Shown piece by piece: positions 8,239 to 17,637 of a DNA stretch of 48,037 bases (positions within the stretch are counted from its first letter, which is position 1; every line of letters starts with the position of its first letter). Origin of the DNA: Thermomicrobiales bacterium (GTDB lineage: Bacteria > Chloroflexota > Chloroflexia > Thermomicrobiales > CADCWN01); the NCBI GenBank assembly GCA_030446685.1, contig JAUJMV010000032.1:7735-55771 (forward strand). Direction: 5' to 3'. A model generated the notes under the pieces. It was not told the origin of the DNA, searched no databases, and saw only the letters and a list, made by a program, of their open reading frames with translations. Both the position numbers and the translations under genes were made by a program.

Positions 8239-9495
8239 ATGAACGTCCTGGCGGTCAACGAACTGACCGGCTACCTGGCCGAACTCTTCGACGGCGACCC
8301 GGTGCTGCGCGACCTCTGGGTGCGCGGGGAGGTCTCCAACTTCACGCGCTCGGCGGCGGGCCACTGCTACTTCACGCTGAAGGACGACGGCAGCCAGGTG
8401 CGCTGCGTCGTCTTCCGGGGCGACGCGCGCTGGCTCCCCTTCACCCCCAAGAACGGCGACGGGCTGCTGGCGCACGGGCGGGTCTGCCTCTACGAGCCGC
8501 GCGGCGAGTACCAGTTGCGGGTCGACCTGGTGCAGCCGGACGGCGTCGGGCCGCTGCAGCTCGCCTTCGAGGAGTTGCGCGGGCGGCTGGAGCGGGAGGG
8601 GCTCTTCGACGAGGGGCGCAAGCGGCCGCTCCCGGCGCTGCCGCGCTGCGTCGGGGTCGTCACCTCGCCGACCGGGGCGGTCTGGCACGACATCCAGACG
8701 GTCGTCGCGCGGCGCTTCCCGCTGGCCGAGTTGGTGCTGGCCCCGACCAGCGTGCAGGGCGACGACGCGCCGGAGGGCATCGCGCGGGCGATCCGCGCGC
8801 TCTGCGCCGAGCGGCGCGTCGAGGTGCTGATCGTCGGGCGGGGGGGCGGCTCGCTCGAGGATCTCTGGGCCTTCAACGACGAGCGGGTGGCGCGGGCGAT
8901 CTTCGCGGCCAGCGTCCCGGTGATCAGCGGCGTCGGCCACGAGGTGGACGTCACGATCGCCGATTTCGTCGCCGACCTGCGCGCGCCGACCCCCTCCGCC
9001 GCCGCCGAGCTGTGCGTGCCGGACTGGCGCGAGCTGGCCGGGCGGGTCGAGGCCGCGCGCCTGCGCCTGGGCGAGACGCTGGCCGACCGGATCGGCGGCG
9101 AGCGCGAGGCGGTCGCGCGGGCGGCGCGCGGCCTCGACCGCTCCTCGCCGCAACGCCAGATCGACGCGGGGCGGCAGCGGCTCGCGCGGCTGGCCGACGG
9201 CGCCGGCCGGGCGCTGGCCCACCGGCGGGAGTTGCAGGCGCAGCGGGTCCGCACGCTGGAGCGCCAGCTCGCCGCGCTCGATCCGCGCGCCGTCCTGGGG
9301 CGCGGCTACGCCGTCGTCACCGACGCGGGGAGCGGCAATGTGCTCACCAGCGCCGCCGCGACGCGCGCCGGCCAGGCGCTGCGGATCGCGGTCGCCGACG
9401 GCACATTTCCTGCAACGGTGGCGGCGGATGCGCCCCGCGAATGGCCGGCGCCCGGCGCCCGTCCGGCGGCCAACGGTCGCCGGGCAGTGGAGTAA
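8239..9495 (+). CDS. xseA: Exodeoxyribonuclease VII large subunit
   Basis: A 418-residue protein, close to the usual length. It opens with MNVLAVNELTGYLAELFD and an OB-fold domain (about 1-100: WVRGEVSNFTRSAAGHCYFTLKD). The catalytic domain follows, with GRGGGSLEDLWAFNDE and GVGHEVDVTIADFVAD plus the APTPSAAAEL motif; then a helical coiled-coil region and the C-terminal LGRGYAVV. It forms the single-strand-specific exonuclease with several copies of the XseB subunit encoded 102 bp downstream. ATG 8239 is the natural family start; the frame is open far upstream but without a homologous N-terminus. Confidence 0.95.
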   Translation: MNVLAVNELTGYLAELFDGDPVLRDLWVRGEVSNFTRSAAGHCYFTLKDDGSQVRCVVFRGDARWLPFTPKNGDGLLAHGRVCLYEPRGEYQLRVDLVQPDGVGPLQLAFEELRGRLEREGLFDEGRKRPLPALPRCVGVVTSPTGAVWHDIQTVVARRFPLAELVLAPTSVQGDDAPEGIARAIRALCAERRVEVLIVGRGGGSLEDLWAFNDERVARAIFAASVPVISGVGHEVDVTIADFVADLRAPTPSAAAELCVPDWRELAGRVEAARLRLGETLADRIGGEREAVARAARGLDRSSPQRQIDAGRQRLARLADGAGRALAHRRELQAQRVRTLERQLAALDPRAVLGRGYAVVTDAGSGNVLTSAAATRAGQALRIAVADGTFPATVAADAPREWPAPGARPAANGRRAVE

Positions 9496-9597
9496 GCGCA
9501 CCGTCTCGCGACCTGCGCCGGCCGCGCCCGGTCTCCCGCGGGGAGTTTCCAGGTGACCGGGCGAGGACCGGGGCCGGGCGGAGGGGAAGGGGGGGCG

Positions 9598-9933
9598 ATG
9601 TCGAACCGCGCATCCGGCTACGCGGCGCGCGTGCAAGAGCCCGACCGCGAGCCCAGCTTCGAGGAAGCGCTCACCATGCTGGAGACGCTCGTCGCGCGGC
9701 TGGAGGGGGGCGGGCTGCCGCTGGCCGAGGCGGTTGAGCACTACGAGCAGGGGATGCACCTGGCCGCCTACTGCGGCGGGCTGCTCGACGGCGCCGAGTT
9801 GCGCATCCGTCAGATCGACGCGGCCACGGTCGCCGGGGAGACCCTCGACGAGGGGTACGACCCCGAGGCGCCGGACGGGGCCTACGATCTGGACCAAGAG
9901 ATCAGCCGGCTCCTCTTCGATGAGGAGCGATGA
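9598..9933 (+). CDS. xseB: Exodeoxyribonuclease VII small subunit
   Basis: 111 residues. PSFEEALTMLETLVARLEGG followed by LPLAEAVEHYEQGM is the diagnostic core of XseB, a two-helix coiled-coil protein that binds the large subunit. The ATG at 9598 follows GGAGGGGAAGG. The family core is about 60 residues; here there is a short N-terminal extension and an acidic C-terminal tail of about 35 residues. It follows xseA in the same direction and forms the Exo VII complex with it. Confidence 0.92.
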   Translation: MSNRASGYAARVQEPDREPSFEEALTMLETLVARLEGGGLPLAEAVEHYEQGMHLAAYCGGLLDGAELRIRQIDAATVAGETLDEGYDPEAPDGAYDLDQEISRLLFDEER

Positions 9934-9938
9934 GGAGT

Positions 9939-10034
9939 GTGCTGAGTGCTGAGTACTGAGTAAAGAGTGGGCTTCGGCCATCAGCCGTCCGTGGCGCACC
10001 GGCACTACTCCACTCAGCACTCAGCACTCAGCAC
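9939..10034. repeat. Inverted repeat of CTGAGTGCTGAGT units
   Basis: The left arm (9939-9962) is built from GTGCTGAGT units and the right arm (10006-10034) from ACTCAGC units; they are reverse complements around a spacer of about 43 bases. Each arm is itself a short tandem repeat. It sits between xseB and the PRC-barrel gene, where it could act as a terminator or be a dispersed intergenic repeat. Confidence 0.7.
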
Positions 10035-10047
10035 CGCGGGAGGGGCC

Positions 10048-10710
10048 ATGCGGATCGGGCTCGGGGCGGAAGTGGTCGGCAGCGGGGGCGACGCGGTGGG
10101 CCGGTTGAGCGGCCTGGTCTTCGAGCGCGAGTCGCGCCGGGTCGCCGGCTTCCTGGTGCAGTACGGCGACGGCGTGCCGCGCGAGGTCTTCATCCGGCCG
10201 GGGCAGGCGGGGCGGGTGGAGCGGGACCGAGTCGCGCTCACCCTCTCGGGCGAGGAGTTCGCGGCGCTGCCGGACGCGCGGCAACACCTGTACGTGGAGT
10301 CGGGACAGGACCTGGAGGCGGAGGTCGCCGCGGCGGAGGCGGAGGGCGACCTGCCGGACACCCCGGACCCCGACGAGCGCCCGCGGCCCACGGCGATCCC
10401 CGGCGTGGCGCTGCTGCCCCAGATGATGACGCCGATCGAGGTGGAGCGCGACGCCTTCGCGCCCGGGCAGGTGGCGCTCGAGGAGGGGCTGCGCGTCCTC
10501 GACACGGAGGGCGCGGAGATCGGGCAGTTGGGCGGGTTCGTCCTCAACGACGCCGCGCAGCTCGAAGGGATCACCATCCGCGGCAAGGATGATGCGGTGA
10601 TCGGTTCCGATCAGCTCGAGCGGCTCGACGAGGGGGCCAACGAGCTGACGCTGACGGTCGAGGCGGCCGCGGCGCTGGCCGTCGGGCCGCCGGACACGAC
10701 CGCGCCGTGA
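10048..10710 (+). CDS. PRC-barrel domain protein
   Basis: A 220-residue soluble protein with two PRC-barrel-like units: an N-terminal one (about 1-75; RIGLGAEVVGSGGDAVGRLS then GLVFERESRRVAGFLVQ) and a C-terminal one (about 135-205; LEEGLRVLDTEGAEIGQLGG). An acidic, proline-rich linker separates them. PRC-barrels occur in RimM and photosynthetic reaction centre H subunits and in many stand-alone bacterial proteins of unknown role. ATG 10048 follows GGGAGGGG. The frame is also open upstream through the inverted repeat, but that part is not protein-like. Confidence 0.75.
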   Translation: MRIGLGAEVVGSGGDAVGRLSGLVFERESRRVAGFLVQYGDGVPREVFIRPGQAGRVERDRVALTLSGEEFAALPDARQHLYVESGQDLEAEVAAAEAEGDLPDTPDPDERPRPTAIPGVALLPQMMTPIEVERDAFAPGQVALEEGLRVLDTEGAEIGQLGGFVLNDAAQLEGITIRGKDDAVIGSDQLERLDEGANELTLTVEAAAALAVGPPDTTAP

Positions 10711-10843
10711 GGGGCGGCGGGCGGGAACGAGTGAGCGGCGATTCGCGTACCTTACTGGTGTAGTCTCGCAGCGTCGTCATCCGGCCTTCGGCGCCGGTCT
10801 GCGCGGGCTCTAGGAAAGGGGACGGGGCGAACCCGAACAGAAT

Positions 10844-12247
10844 ATGAGCGGAAGCATACTCTCCACCGGCGCGAGTCTACTCGCCGTGGTCGTGCTGGTG
10901 TTACTCAACGGCTTCTTCGTCGCCGCCGAGTTCGCGCTGGTCAGCGTGCGGAAATCGCGGATCGACCAGTTGGCGCTCGAAGGCAGCGCGCGCGCCCGCC
11001 AGGTGCAGCGGGCGATCACCCACCTCGACACCTACATCGCCGCCACCCAACTCGGGATCACGATGGCCTCCCTCGCGCTCGGCTTCGTGGCCGAGCCGAG
11101 CATCGCCCGCCTGCTCGAACCGCTCTTCGCCGGCTTCCTGCCGCACGAGGGGGCCTGGTTCACCTCGCACACCGTCGCGTTGGTGATCTCCTTCGCCATC
11201 GCCACCGTGCTGCACATCGTCTTCGGCGAGTTGGCACCCAAGAGCATCGCCCTGCAGCGCGCCGAGGCGACCTCGTTGTGGGTCACCGCGCCGCTGGATC
11301 TTTTCCTCAAGATCTTCCGCTGGCCGATCCGCGCGCTCAACGGGATCGGCAACGGCGTGGTGCGCCTGATCGGCCTGGAGCCGGCGGGGGAGCACGGCTC
11401 GGTCCACTCGGTGGAAGAGTTGGAACTGCTGGTCCACTCCAGCCGCGAGGCGGGGTTCCTGGAGGAGCAGCAGGAGCGGATGGTCGCGGGGGTCTTCGAC
11501 TTCGGCGAGCGCCAGGCCAGCCGGGTGATGACGCCGCGCACCGAGCTCGACGCGGTGCCGGAGACGATCGGGCTGCCCGAGCTGGCGAAGCGCGCGGCGG
11601 AGGGGCGGCACAGCCGCCTGCCGGTCTACGAGGGCGATCTCGACCACATCGTCGGGGTGGTCCACGCCAAGGACGTGCTGCGGGCGCTGGAGTCGGGCGT
11701 GCCGACGGCGGGCTTCGACGTGCGCGGGCTGATGCGGGCGGTGCCGTACGTGCCGGAGAGCCTGCCGCTCGACGAGCTGATGGCGGAGTTGCGCCGCCAG
11801 GGGGCGCACCTGGCGGTGGTCGTCGACGAGTTCGGCGGCACGGCGGGGCTGGTCACGCTGGAGGACCTGCTGGAGGAGATCGTCGGCGAGGTGACCGACG
11901 AGTTCGACGCGACGAACCAGCCGGTCGAGCAGTTGCCGGACGGCAGCGTCGTGCTCGACGGGCTGATGGCGATCGAGGAGGTCGCCGAGCGGTTCGGACT
12001 CGACATCGAGGAGCCGTTCTACGACACGGTGGGCGGCTACGTCTTCGGGCAGTTGGGGCGCGAGCCGGCTCTGGGCGACGAGCTGGCGCTGCCGGACGAC
12101 CGGCGGCTGCGGGTGGTGGAGCTGGACGGGCTGCGGGTGGCGCGCGTGCTGCTGCTGCCGGCCGGGCGGAGCGACCGCCCGCCGAGCGCGGTCGCGACCG
12201 CGTCGCCCGCGGCGGCGTCCGCCGGCGCGGACGGACGCGAGCACTGA
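10844..12247 (+). CDS. CNNM/CorC-HlyC family membrane protein (hemolysin-like, DUF21-CBS)
   Basis: 467 residues in the classic three-part layout: a DUF21/CNNM transmembrane domain (about 1-200) starting with STGASLLAVVVLVLLNGFFVAAEFALVSV, a CBS pair (about 215-340) with VMTPRTELDAVPETI and VVDEFGGTAGLVTLEDLLEE, and a C-terminal CorC_HlyC domain (about 355-435). Homologues are linked to magnesium or cobalt handling and are often called hemolysin C by tradition, but toxicity is not implied. The 30-residue Ala/Ser-rich tail is unconserved. ATG 10844 opens directly on the first membrane segment. Confidence 0.9.
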   Translation: MSGSILSTGASLLAVVVLVLLNGFFVAAEFALVSVRKSRIDQLALEGSARARQVQRAITHLDTYIAATQLGITMASLALGFVAEPSIARLLEPLFAGFLPHEGAWFTSHTVALVISFAIATVLHIVFGELAPKSIALQRAEATSLWVTAPLDLFLKIFRWPIRALNGIGNGVVRLIGLEPAGEHGSVHSVEELELLVHSSREAGFLEEQQERMVAGVFDFGERQASRVMTPRTELDAVPETIGLPELAKRAAEGRHSRLPVYEGDLDHIVGVVHAKDVLRALESGVPTAGFDVRGLMRAVPYVPESLPLDELMAELRRQGAHLAVVVDEFGGTAGLVTLEDLLEEIVGEVTDEFDATNQPVEQLPDGSVVLDGLMAIEEVAERFGLDIEEPFYDTVGGYVFGQLGREPALGDELALPDDRRLRVVELDGLRVARVLLLPAGRSDRPPSAVATASPAAASAGADGREH

Positions 12248-12414
12248 GGGCGGGGCCGGGGCTGGCACGCCCCCTGCGCTACCCGATCGCGGGGGAACCG
12301 GCGCGCCTAACGCCGTCACCGGCGGCCATCCTCGCGCGTACCTATCGGTAACCGTCGGCCTGGCGCGGCCGGCCCGCCTGCCGCCACGGCAACAAGAGAG
12401 GAAGAGACCGACCG

Positions 12415-14469
12415 ATGTCCGCCAACCCTCCCCCGCCCACCCCGCCAGCAGTCGATCCCCCAGGTTCCGCCCATGAGCAGCGGATGTCCGCGGGGCGTCC
12501 CGGCCCGAACGGTCGCAACGACTGGCGCCCCCGCCCGCCGGGGCCGGAAGAGAAGCGCGGCGCCACCGCGACCAGCCTCGGACCGCGACAACGACGATCA
12601 GAAGACGCCGACGCTCGGCGAGCGGCTGCGCTCGCCGCGCACCTGGATCTGGTTGATCGCGACCTGGCTACTGATCTTCCTGCTGCAGAGCGTGCTGCTG
12701 CCGCAGCCGACCGACCGCGTCGCCGTCTCGTACAGCTTCTTCAAGGAGCAGGTGCAGGCGGGCAACGTCGCCAAGATCACCAGCCGCGGCGAGGCGGTGC
12801 AGGGCGAGTTCAAGACCCCGGTGCAGGAGCCGACCGCGCCCGCCGAGCAGCAGCCCTTCACCAAGTTCAGCACCACCATCCCCACCTTCGCCGACCAGGG
12901 GCGCGCGGAGCCGCTGCTGGAGGAGCGCGGTGTGGATCACCGCCGAGCCGCTGGAGGAGCCGCGCTCGGCCTTCCTCAACCTGCTCTTCGCCTTCGGGCC
13001 GGCGCTGCTGCTGCTCGGCGGCTTCCTCTGGCTCAGCAGCCGCGGCGCGGCGCGCGGCGCGGGGGCACGCGCGCTGGGCCGCAGCCGCGCCCGGCGCTAC
13101 GAGGCGGGGGCGGTGGGCACCGAGCCGCCGCGCACCTTCGCGGACGTCGCCGGGATCGACGAGGTCGAGGCCGAGCTGGTCGAGATCGTCGACTTCCTCA
13201 AGCAGCCGGAGAAGTACCAGCGCCTCGGCGCACCACCAAGGGGGTGCTGCTGGCGGGGTCGCCCGGCACCGGCAAGACCCTGCTGGCGCGCGCGGTGGCG
13301 GGCGAGGCGGGGGTGACCCTTCTTCTCGATGAGCGGCTCGGAGTTCATCGAGATGATCGTCGGGGTGGGCGCCCGCGCGCGTCCCCGACCTCTTCAAGGA
13401 GGCCAAGGCGGCCGCCCCGGCGATCGTCTTCGTGGACGCCCGCGACGCGATCGGGCGCAAGCGCGGGGCGGGCAACGCCCTGGGCGGGCGGCAGACGCTC
13501 GCCGAGCTGGTGGAGATGGACGGCTTCCATCGCGCCGGGTGGTGGTGATGGACGGCGGCGACAACCGCGCGCGACGGTGAGCGCGCGGCGTGCCGCGAAC
13601 CGCGCCCCGTCGGGTGACTTTCCGGGTGCAGTCCTTCCCTTCGACCCGGAGGGCCGGGCGCGCGGCGATCCTGCGCGTCCACACGCGCGGCGTGCCGCTC
13701 GGCCCGGACGTCGATCTGGGGGAGATCGCCGCCGAGACGCCGGGGCTGGTCGGCGCGGATCTGCGCAACCTGGTCAACGAGGCGGCGCTGCTGGCCGCGC
13801 GCACGGGGCGCGACGTCGTCACCCCCGCCGACTTCAGCGAGGCGCTGGAGAAGATCGCGCCGGGGCGGAGCGGCGGCTGACGCTGGCGCCGGGGAGCGGG
13901 AGCGCGTCGCCTACCACGAGTCGGGCCACGCCCTCTCGGCCTGTTGCAGCCGGAAGGGGACCCGGTGCGGCGGGTGACGGTGGTGCCGCGCGGGCAGGCG
14001 CTGGGGGTGACCCTCTCGGTCCCGGAGGACGCGCGCTACAACTACGGCGTCCTACCTGCGGGCGCGGATCGTCAACGCGCTCGGCGGGCGCGCGGCGGAG
14101 GCGATCGTCTACGGGACGGTCACCACCGGGGCGGAGAACGACATCCTCGGTGACCGACCTGGCCGGGCGATGGTGACGCGCTGGGGGATGGCCCGGAGCG
14201 CCTGACTCGACACGCGCGAGGGGCGGCGAGGCGCGCTACAGCGACGAGCATCCGGGAGGGCGACCTCGACAGCGGATCATCGACGCGCCTCGATGCCCTG
14301 GCGTCGCGAGACCTACACCAAGGCGCTGACGCGCGCCGCGGGCGCGGCCGTCGACGCGCTGGCGGCGGCGCTGCTGCGCGAGGAGTCGCTCAACGAGGAG
14401 CAGATGCTCGCCGTCACCGGCCTGGCCGGGCGCGCCCCCCACACCGACCCGGTGGCGGTCAACCGCTAG
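12415..14469 (+). pseudogene. ftsH: ATP-dependent zinc metalloprotease FtsH (heavily frameshifted)
   Basis: Piecing frames together gives an FtsH of about 670 residues: a proline-rich N-terminus from ATG 12415 (AGAGGAAGAG upstream), a first membrane helix (WIWLIATWLLIFLLQSVLL), an extracytoplasmic part, a second helix (LLFAFGPALLLLGGFLWLS), AAA domain with Walker A GSPGTGKT (about 13261), and the protease part with zinc motif HESGH (about 13917-13931). More than eight frame changes occur. Walker B reads [13 protein letters not shown] where the family has D-E, and the second region of homology expected near 13555-13640 is largely unreadable. FtsH normally degrades membrane and regulatory proteins. 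Either very poor consensus or a decayed paralogue. Confidence 0.8.
13579..13663 (+). repeat. Dispersed repeat copy 1 (inside ftsH)
   Basis: This segment shares a 23-bp identical start (TGAGCGCGCGGCGTGCCGCG and three more bases), then ACTTTCCGG and CCCGGAGGG in the same order and spacing, with 14587-14671 about 1 kb away. It lies where the ftsH second region of homology should be and introduces a stop codon at its first bases. Confidence 0.55.
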
Positions 14470-14586
14470 CGGGGCGCGGGGCGTCGGGCGCCCGCGCGGA
14501 CGCCCGACTCGCCACCACCGGACGCCTCTCGCCGGGTGTGTGGGACCCCCATCGGACGAAGGTCTGGTCGTTGGACGGGGCGCGGG

Positions 14587-14671
14587 ATGAGCGCGCGGCG
14601 TGCCGCGAACTGCGCCCTGTCTGCTCACTTTCCGGATGGGCTGTTAGCCCTACACCCGGAGGGACGCGGCC
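14587..14671 (+). repeat. Dispersed repeat copy 2 (between ftsH and the sugar kinase)
   Basis: The partner of the segment at 13579-13663, about 75-80% identical by eye over 85 bases. It occupies the gap between the ftsH stop and the PfkB kinase frame, whose start codon it may have disturbed. Confidence 0.55.
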
Positions 14672-15488
14672 GCGCCGCTCGATTATCTGGTCCTCGGGCA
14701 CGTCACGCTCGATCGCCAACCCGACGGCGGCGTGCTGCCCGGCGGGACCGCGCTCTTCTCCGGCCTGCAGGCCGCCCGGCTGAATGCGCACCGGCGTCGT
14801 CACCGCCGGCCGCCCCGCCGACCTCGACGCGGCCCTGACGCCGTACCGCCGGGAGATGGCGATCGCTCGCGCGCCCCGCGACGGACGAGCTTCGAGAACG
14901 TCGTGATCGGCCCGGCCCGGCGGCAGACCCTGCACGAGTGGGGCGGGCCGATCGCCCTGGCGGACCTGCCGGACGCGCGGATCGTCCACCTGGGGCCGGT
15001 CGCGCGCCCGGACCCGGCCACCCTCCCCCGTTCCCCGCGGGCGTCTTCCTCGGCGTCACCCCCCCAGGGCTGGCTGCGCCACTGGGGCGACGACCGCCGC
15101 ATCCGCGAGGGCGACCTCCACCTGCCGGCCCCCCTCGCCGCGCGCCTCGATGCCCTGGTCGTCAGCGAGCGAGGCGCCGCTGGCGCGCGCCGCCATCGCC
15201 GCCGTCCGCGCCCACGGCGGCCTGGTCGCCGTCACCCGTGGCATGGAGGGCTGCACCGTCCTCACCCCGGACGGCGACTGCGTCGTCCCCCGCCCTCTCC
15301 GTGCCACTGGTCGACGACACCGGCGCCGGCGACGTCTTCGCCGCCGCCTGGTTCGCCGCCTCGCCGAGGGGCGGGAACTGGTCGCCGCCGCCCGCTTCGG
15401 AGACGCCGCCGCCGGCCTCAGCATCGGTGGGCGCGGCGTCGCCGCCATCCCCACCCGCGCGGCGATCGCGCGCCTGGACGCGCAGTAA
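14663..15488 (+). pseudogene. PfkB-family carbohydrate kinase (frameshifted as given)
   Basis: Recognisable pieces in successive frames: DYLVLGHVTLDRQPDGGVLPGGTALFSGLQAARL (quoted in two parts in the literature style, here spanning 14674-14782), then TGVVTAGRPADLDAAL, FENVVIGPARRQTLHEWGG, and the PfkB signature 2 VDDTGAGDVFAAAWF near 15310-15354, ending at TAA 15488. The aspartate in DTGAGD is the catalytic base of this ribokinase-like family. The reconstructed length of about 270 residues is slightly short of typical. The substrate is unknown. At least four frame changes occur and no start codon is clear; the upstream boundary coincides with a repeat. Confidence 0.7.
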
Positions 15489-15532
15489 TCCGAATCTCGG
15501 CCGGGCGCCGACCCACCGGATATCGTCCGTGG

Positions 15533-15563
15533 CGCCGCCGCGCCCAGGCTGGGCGCGGCGGCG
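15533..15563. terminator. Hairpin terminator between convergent genes
   Basis: A perfect 14-bp stem (15533-15546 with 15550-15563) with a 3-nt GGC loop sits between the converging sugar kinase and MerR-type genes. No U-tract follows. Confidence 0.7.
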
Positions 15564-15582
15564 TACGTAGTAGCCGGATCGA

Positions 15583-16399
15583 TTACTCCCGGCGACCGGG
15601 AACTGGATCTCCATCATGCTGGAGGCGGGGGTGGCGATCTCGCCGACGTAGACCTCGCGGCACGGGCCGGCGATCGTGTAGCCGTTGGCGTGGATCCAGG
15701 CGCCGATCGCCTGGTACGCCGGGAGCAGCGCCTCGGGGCTGAACGCGAAGCTCAGGCTCGCCATCGTCTCAACCCCCGGCAGCTCGCGCACCGTCACCGG
15801 CCCGTCGGTAGGCTGGGCGATCTCCGCCCCCCTTCCACCGGCACCGCCGCCTCCACGTCCAGGTCGCGCTCGCGGAAGCCCTCATGGTGGTAGATATTCA
15901 TCCACGGGCCGGCCTTCCTGATCCCGCTCCGATCGACCGCGTCGCCCACCTCGCGGCAGAAGCGGTCCATGTCGTCGAGCGTCGGCGCGACCGTGCGCGC
16001 CGAGGCGATCAGTTGCGGCGCGACCCGCTTCACCACGATCTCGTGTTCCGGCATCATGCCCTCCTGTTCGAGTTGCCGCAGCCGCGCTTCCACGCGCGAC
16101 AGCCGTGCCTGTTCCTCCCGCACCCGGCCCTGGAGTTCCGCCCGCTTCAGCGTGAGCATCCCGCGGATCTGCGGCGCCGGGAGATCGTCGTCGAGCAGCC
16201 CCCCGATCTGCTCCAGCGAGAACCCGAGATCCTTCAGCGCCAGGAGGCGGTTGAGCCGGGGCAACTGGTCGATCGCGTAGTAGCGATAGCCGGTGAAGTG
16301 ATCGACCCGTGCCGGCTTCAAGAGCCCGAGGTCGTCGTAGTGGCGCAGCATCTTCACCGAGACCTGGCCGAGCCGGGAGAAGTCGCCGATCCTGAACAT
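15583..16399 (-). pseudogene. MerR-family regulator with GyrI-like effector domain (frameshifted as given)
   Basis: The first 200 residues are in one frame from ATG 16399: MFRIGDFSRLGQVSVKMLRHYDD is a MerR winged-helix DNA-binding domain, followed by a helical dimerisation coiled coil (about 85-120) and the start of a GyrI-like/BmrR-type effector-binding domain. The domain continues in another frame after about 15840 (PTDGPVTVRELPGVETMASL, CREVYVGEIATPAS), and a last one-base slip near 15590 would end it with TAA at 15583. Such regulators bind cationic or amphipathic drugs and activate efflux genes. It lies 39 bp downstream of, and probably co-transcribed with, the transglutaminase-like gene. 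Confidence 0.8.
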
Positions 16400-16438
16400 C
16401 GCCCACTCGTCCTTCTCGCCGCGGCCGGCGTCGCATCC

Positions 16439-17362
16439 CTAGTCCGCGACCGCCGCCGGCAGTTCGACCCCGTCGAGCGGGCGCGCGCCCGCCGCCATGT
16501 CGAGGCTGTGGATGACCGATGGCACGCGCAGGCGCTCCTCGGTCCGGTAGAGCGCGCGCAGGCCGGCGAACCCCGCGTTGTCCGCCAGGGTCGCGGTCGC
16601 CACGCGGTCCAGGAGCGCCAGGTCGTCGCCGGTCAGCCCCGTGAACGCCGTGTGCCCGAGCGCCCAGGTGTCCCAGCAGAGCAGTTCCCGCTTGTTGAGC
16701 GCCGCCAGATCGCGCACCAGTTGACTGCCAATATAGCCCAGCCCGGTCTCATCGGGCAGGCCGAAGCGGTCGGGATCCGCCGCGCCGGCCCGGCACTGCC
16801 GCCACGCCCGCCCGGCGACGAGGAAGCGGTCGCTCGGCACGTCGAGCGGGTCGAAGTCCCGCCGGTCGCCGGGGGGAGCATCGAGGCTCAGGTTGGCATC
16901 GACCATCACCCAGCGCGCCTCGTCCGCGCGCCAGTACTCGCAGATCCAGTGGTCCATGCGAATCTCCGGGTGGAAATAGGTGGCGAACCCCGCGCGGGCG
17001 CGGGCGGGGCGCCCTGCTGGCGCAGGACGGCGCACAGCAGGACCGCGAAGTCGCGGCAGCAGCCGACCAGCCGCCGCTCCGGCGGGCGCGCCTCGGTCAG
17101 CGGGCGATCGTCCAGCTCCCGCAGCCGCGCCAGCATCGCCGGGACGGAGCGGAGGTCCTGCTCACCCAGCCGGTCGGGCGCCAGCGTCAGGCCGAGCGTC
17201 CCGGCCGCGACCGGGTGCAGGACGAGCCCCCCACACCGCGCGGCTGAGCGCGGCGATGTCCGTCGGCAATCCCGTCAGCAAGGCCGCCTGCTCGCCGGGC
17301 GCGGTGATCGGCCCGTGGGCGGCATAGAAGGCGAGTGCGTCATCATGGCTCTGTGGGGTCAT
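16439..17362 (-). pseudogene. Transglutaminase-like superfamily protein (frameshifted as given)
   Basis: Start ATG 17362 (MTPQSHDDALAFYAAHG) follows GAGGAG on the minus strand. After two or three frame changes between 17240 and 17000 the frame continues to TAG 16439. The Cys-His-Asp triad of transglutaminase-like proteases is visible in order: Cys in GCCRDFAVLLCAVLR (about 17060), His in MDHWICEYWR (about 16945) and Asp in WVMVDANLSLD (about 16900). The reconstructed length is about 305 residues, with no signal peptide or membrane segment, so it is probably cytoplasmic. Substrate unknown. The catalytic residues are all intact, which favours sequencing slips over true decay. Confidence 0.75.
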
Positions 17363-17637
17363 TCGCGAACTCCTCTCCACCTCATCTGCGTTCGGTGCGC
17401 CCCTCGCGGCGCCAACCCCGGTATACGCCCTCCCACAATGGGAGAGTCAAGCCGCGGGGGGGGACAACCGAGGAGGGGCGCCGATGGGCAAGGGACCCCC
17501 GAGTAATCGGCCGGGTGGATCGCGCGGGGCGCGTCGGCGCTCCGGGCCGTGTGGGGAGGGTCCGGGGCTTTTCCGCCGTCTTTTTGCTACCCTTGGAGCA
17601 GGGCCGCGACGCTTCTGCCGCTGACACCGAGGTGGGC

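Noticed and set aside
8155..10020. Long minus-strand frame opposite xseA and xseB
   Set aside because: Antisense shadow of two well-recognised genes.
12930..14469. Reading the ftsH region as several separate small genes
   Set aside because: The pieces align in order to one FtsH (Walker A, HESGH, C-terminal helix), so they are fragments of one gene.
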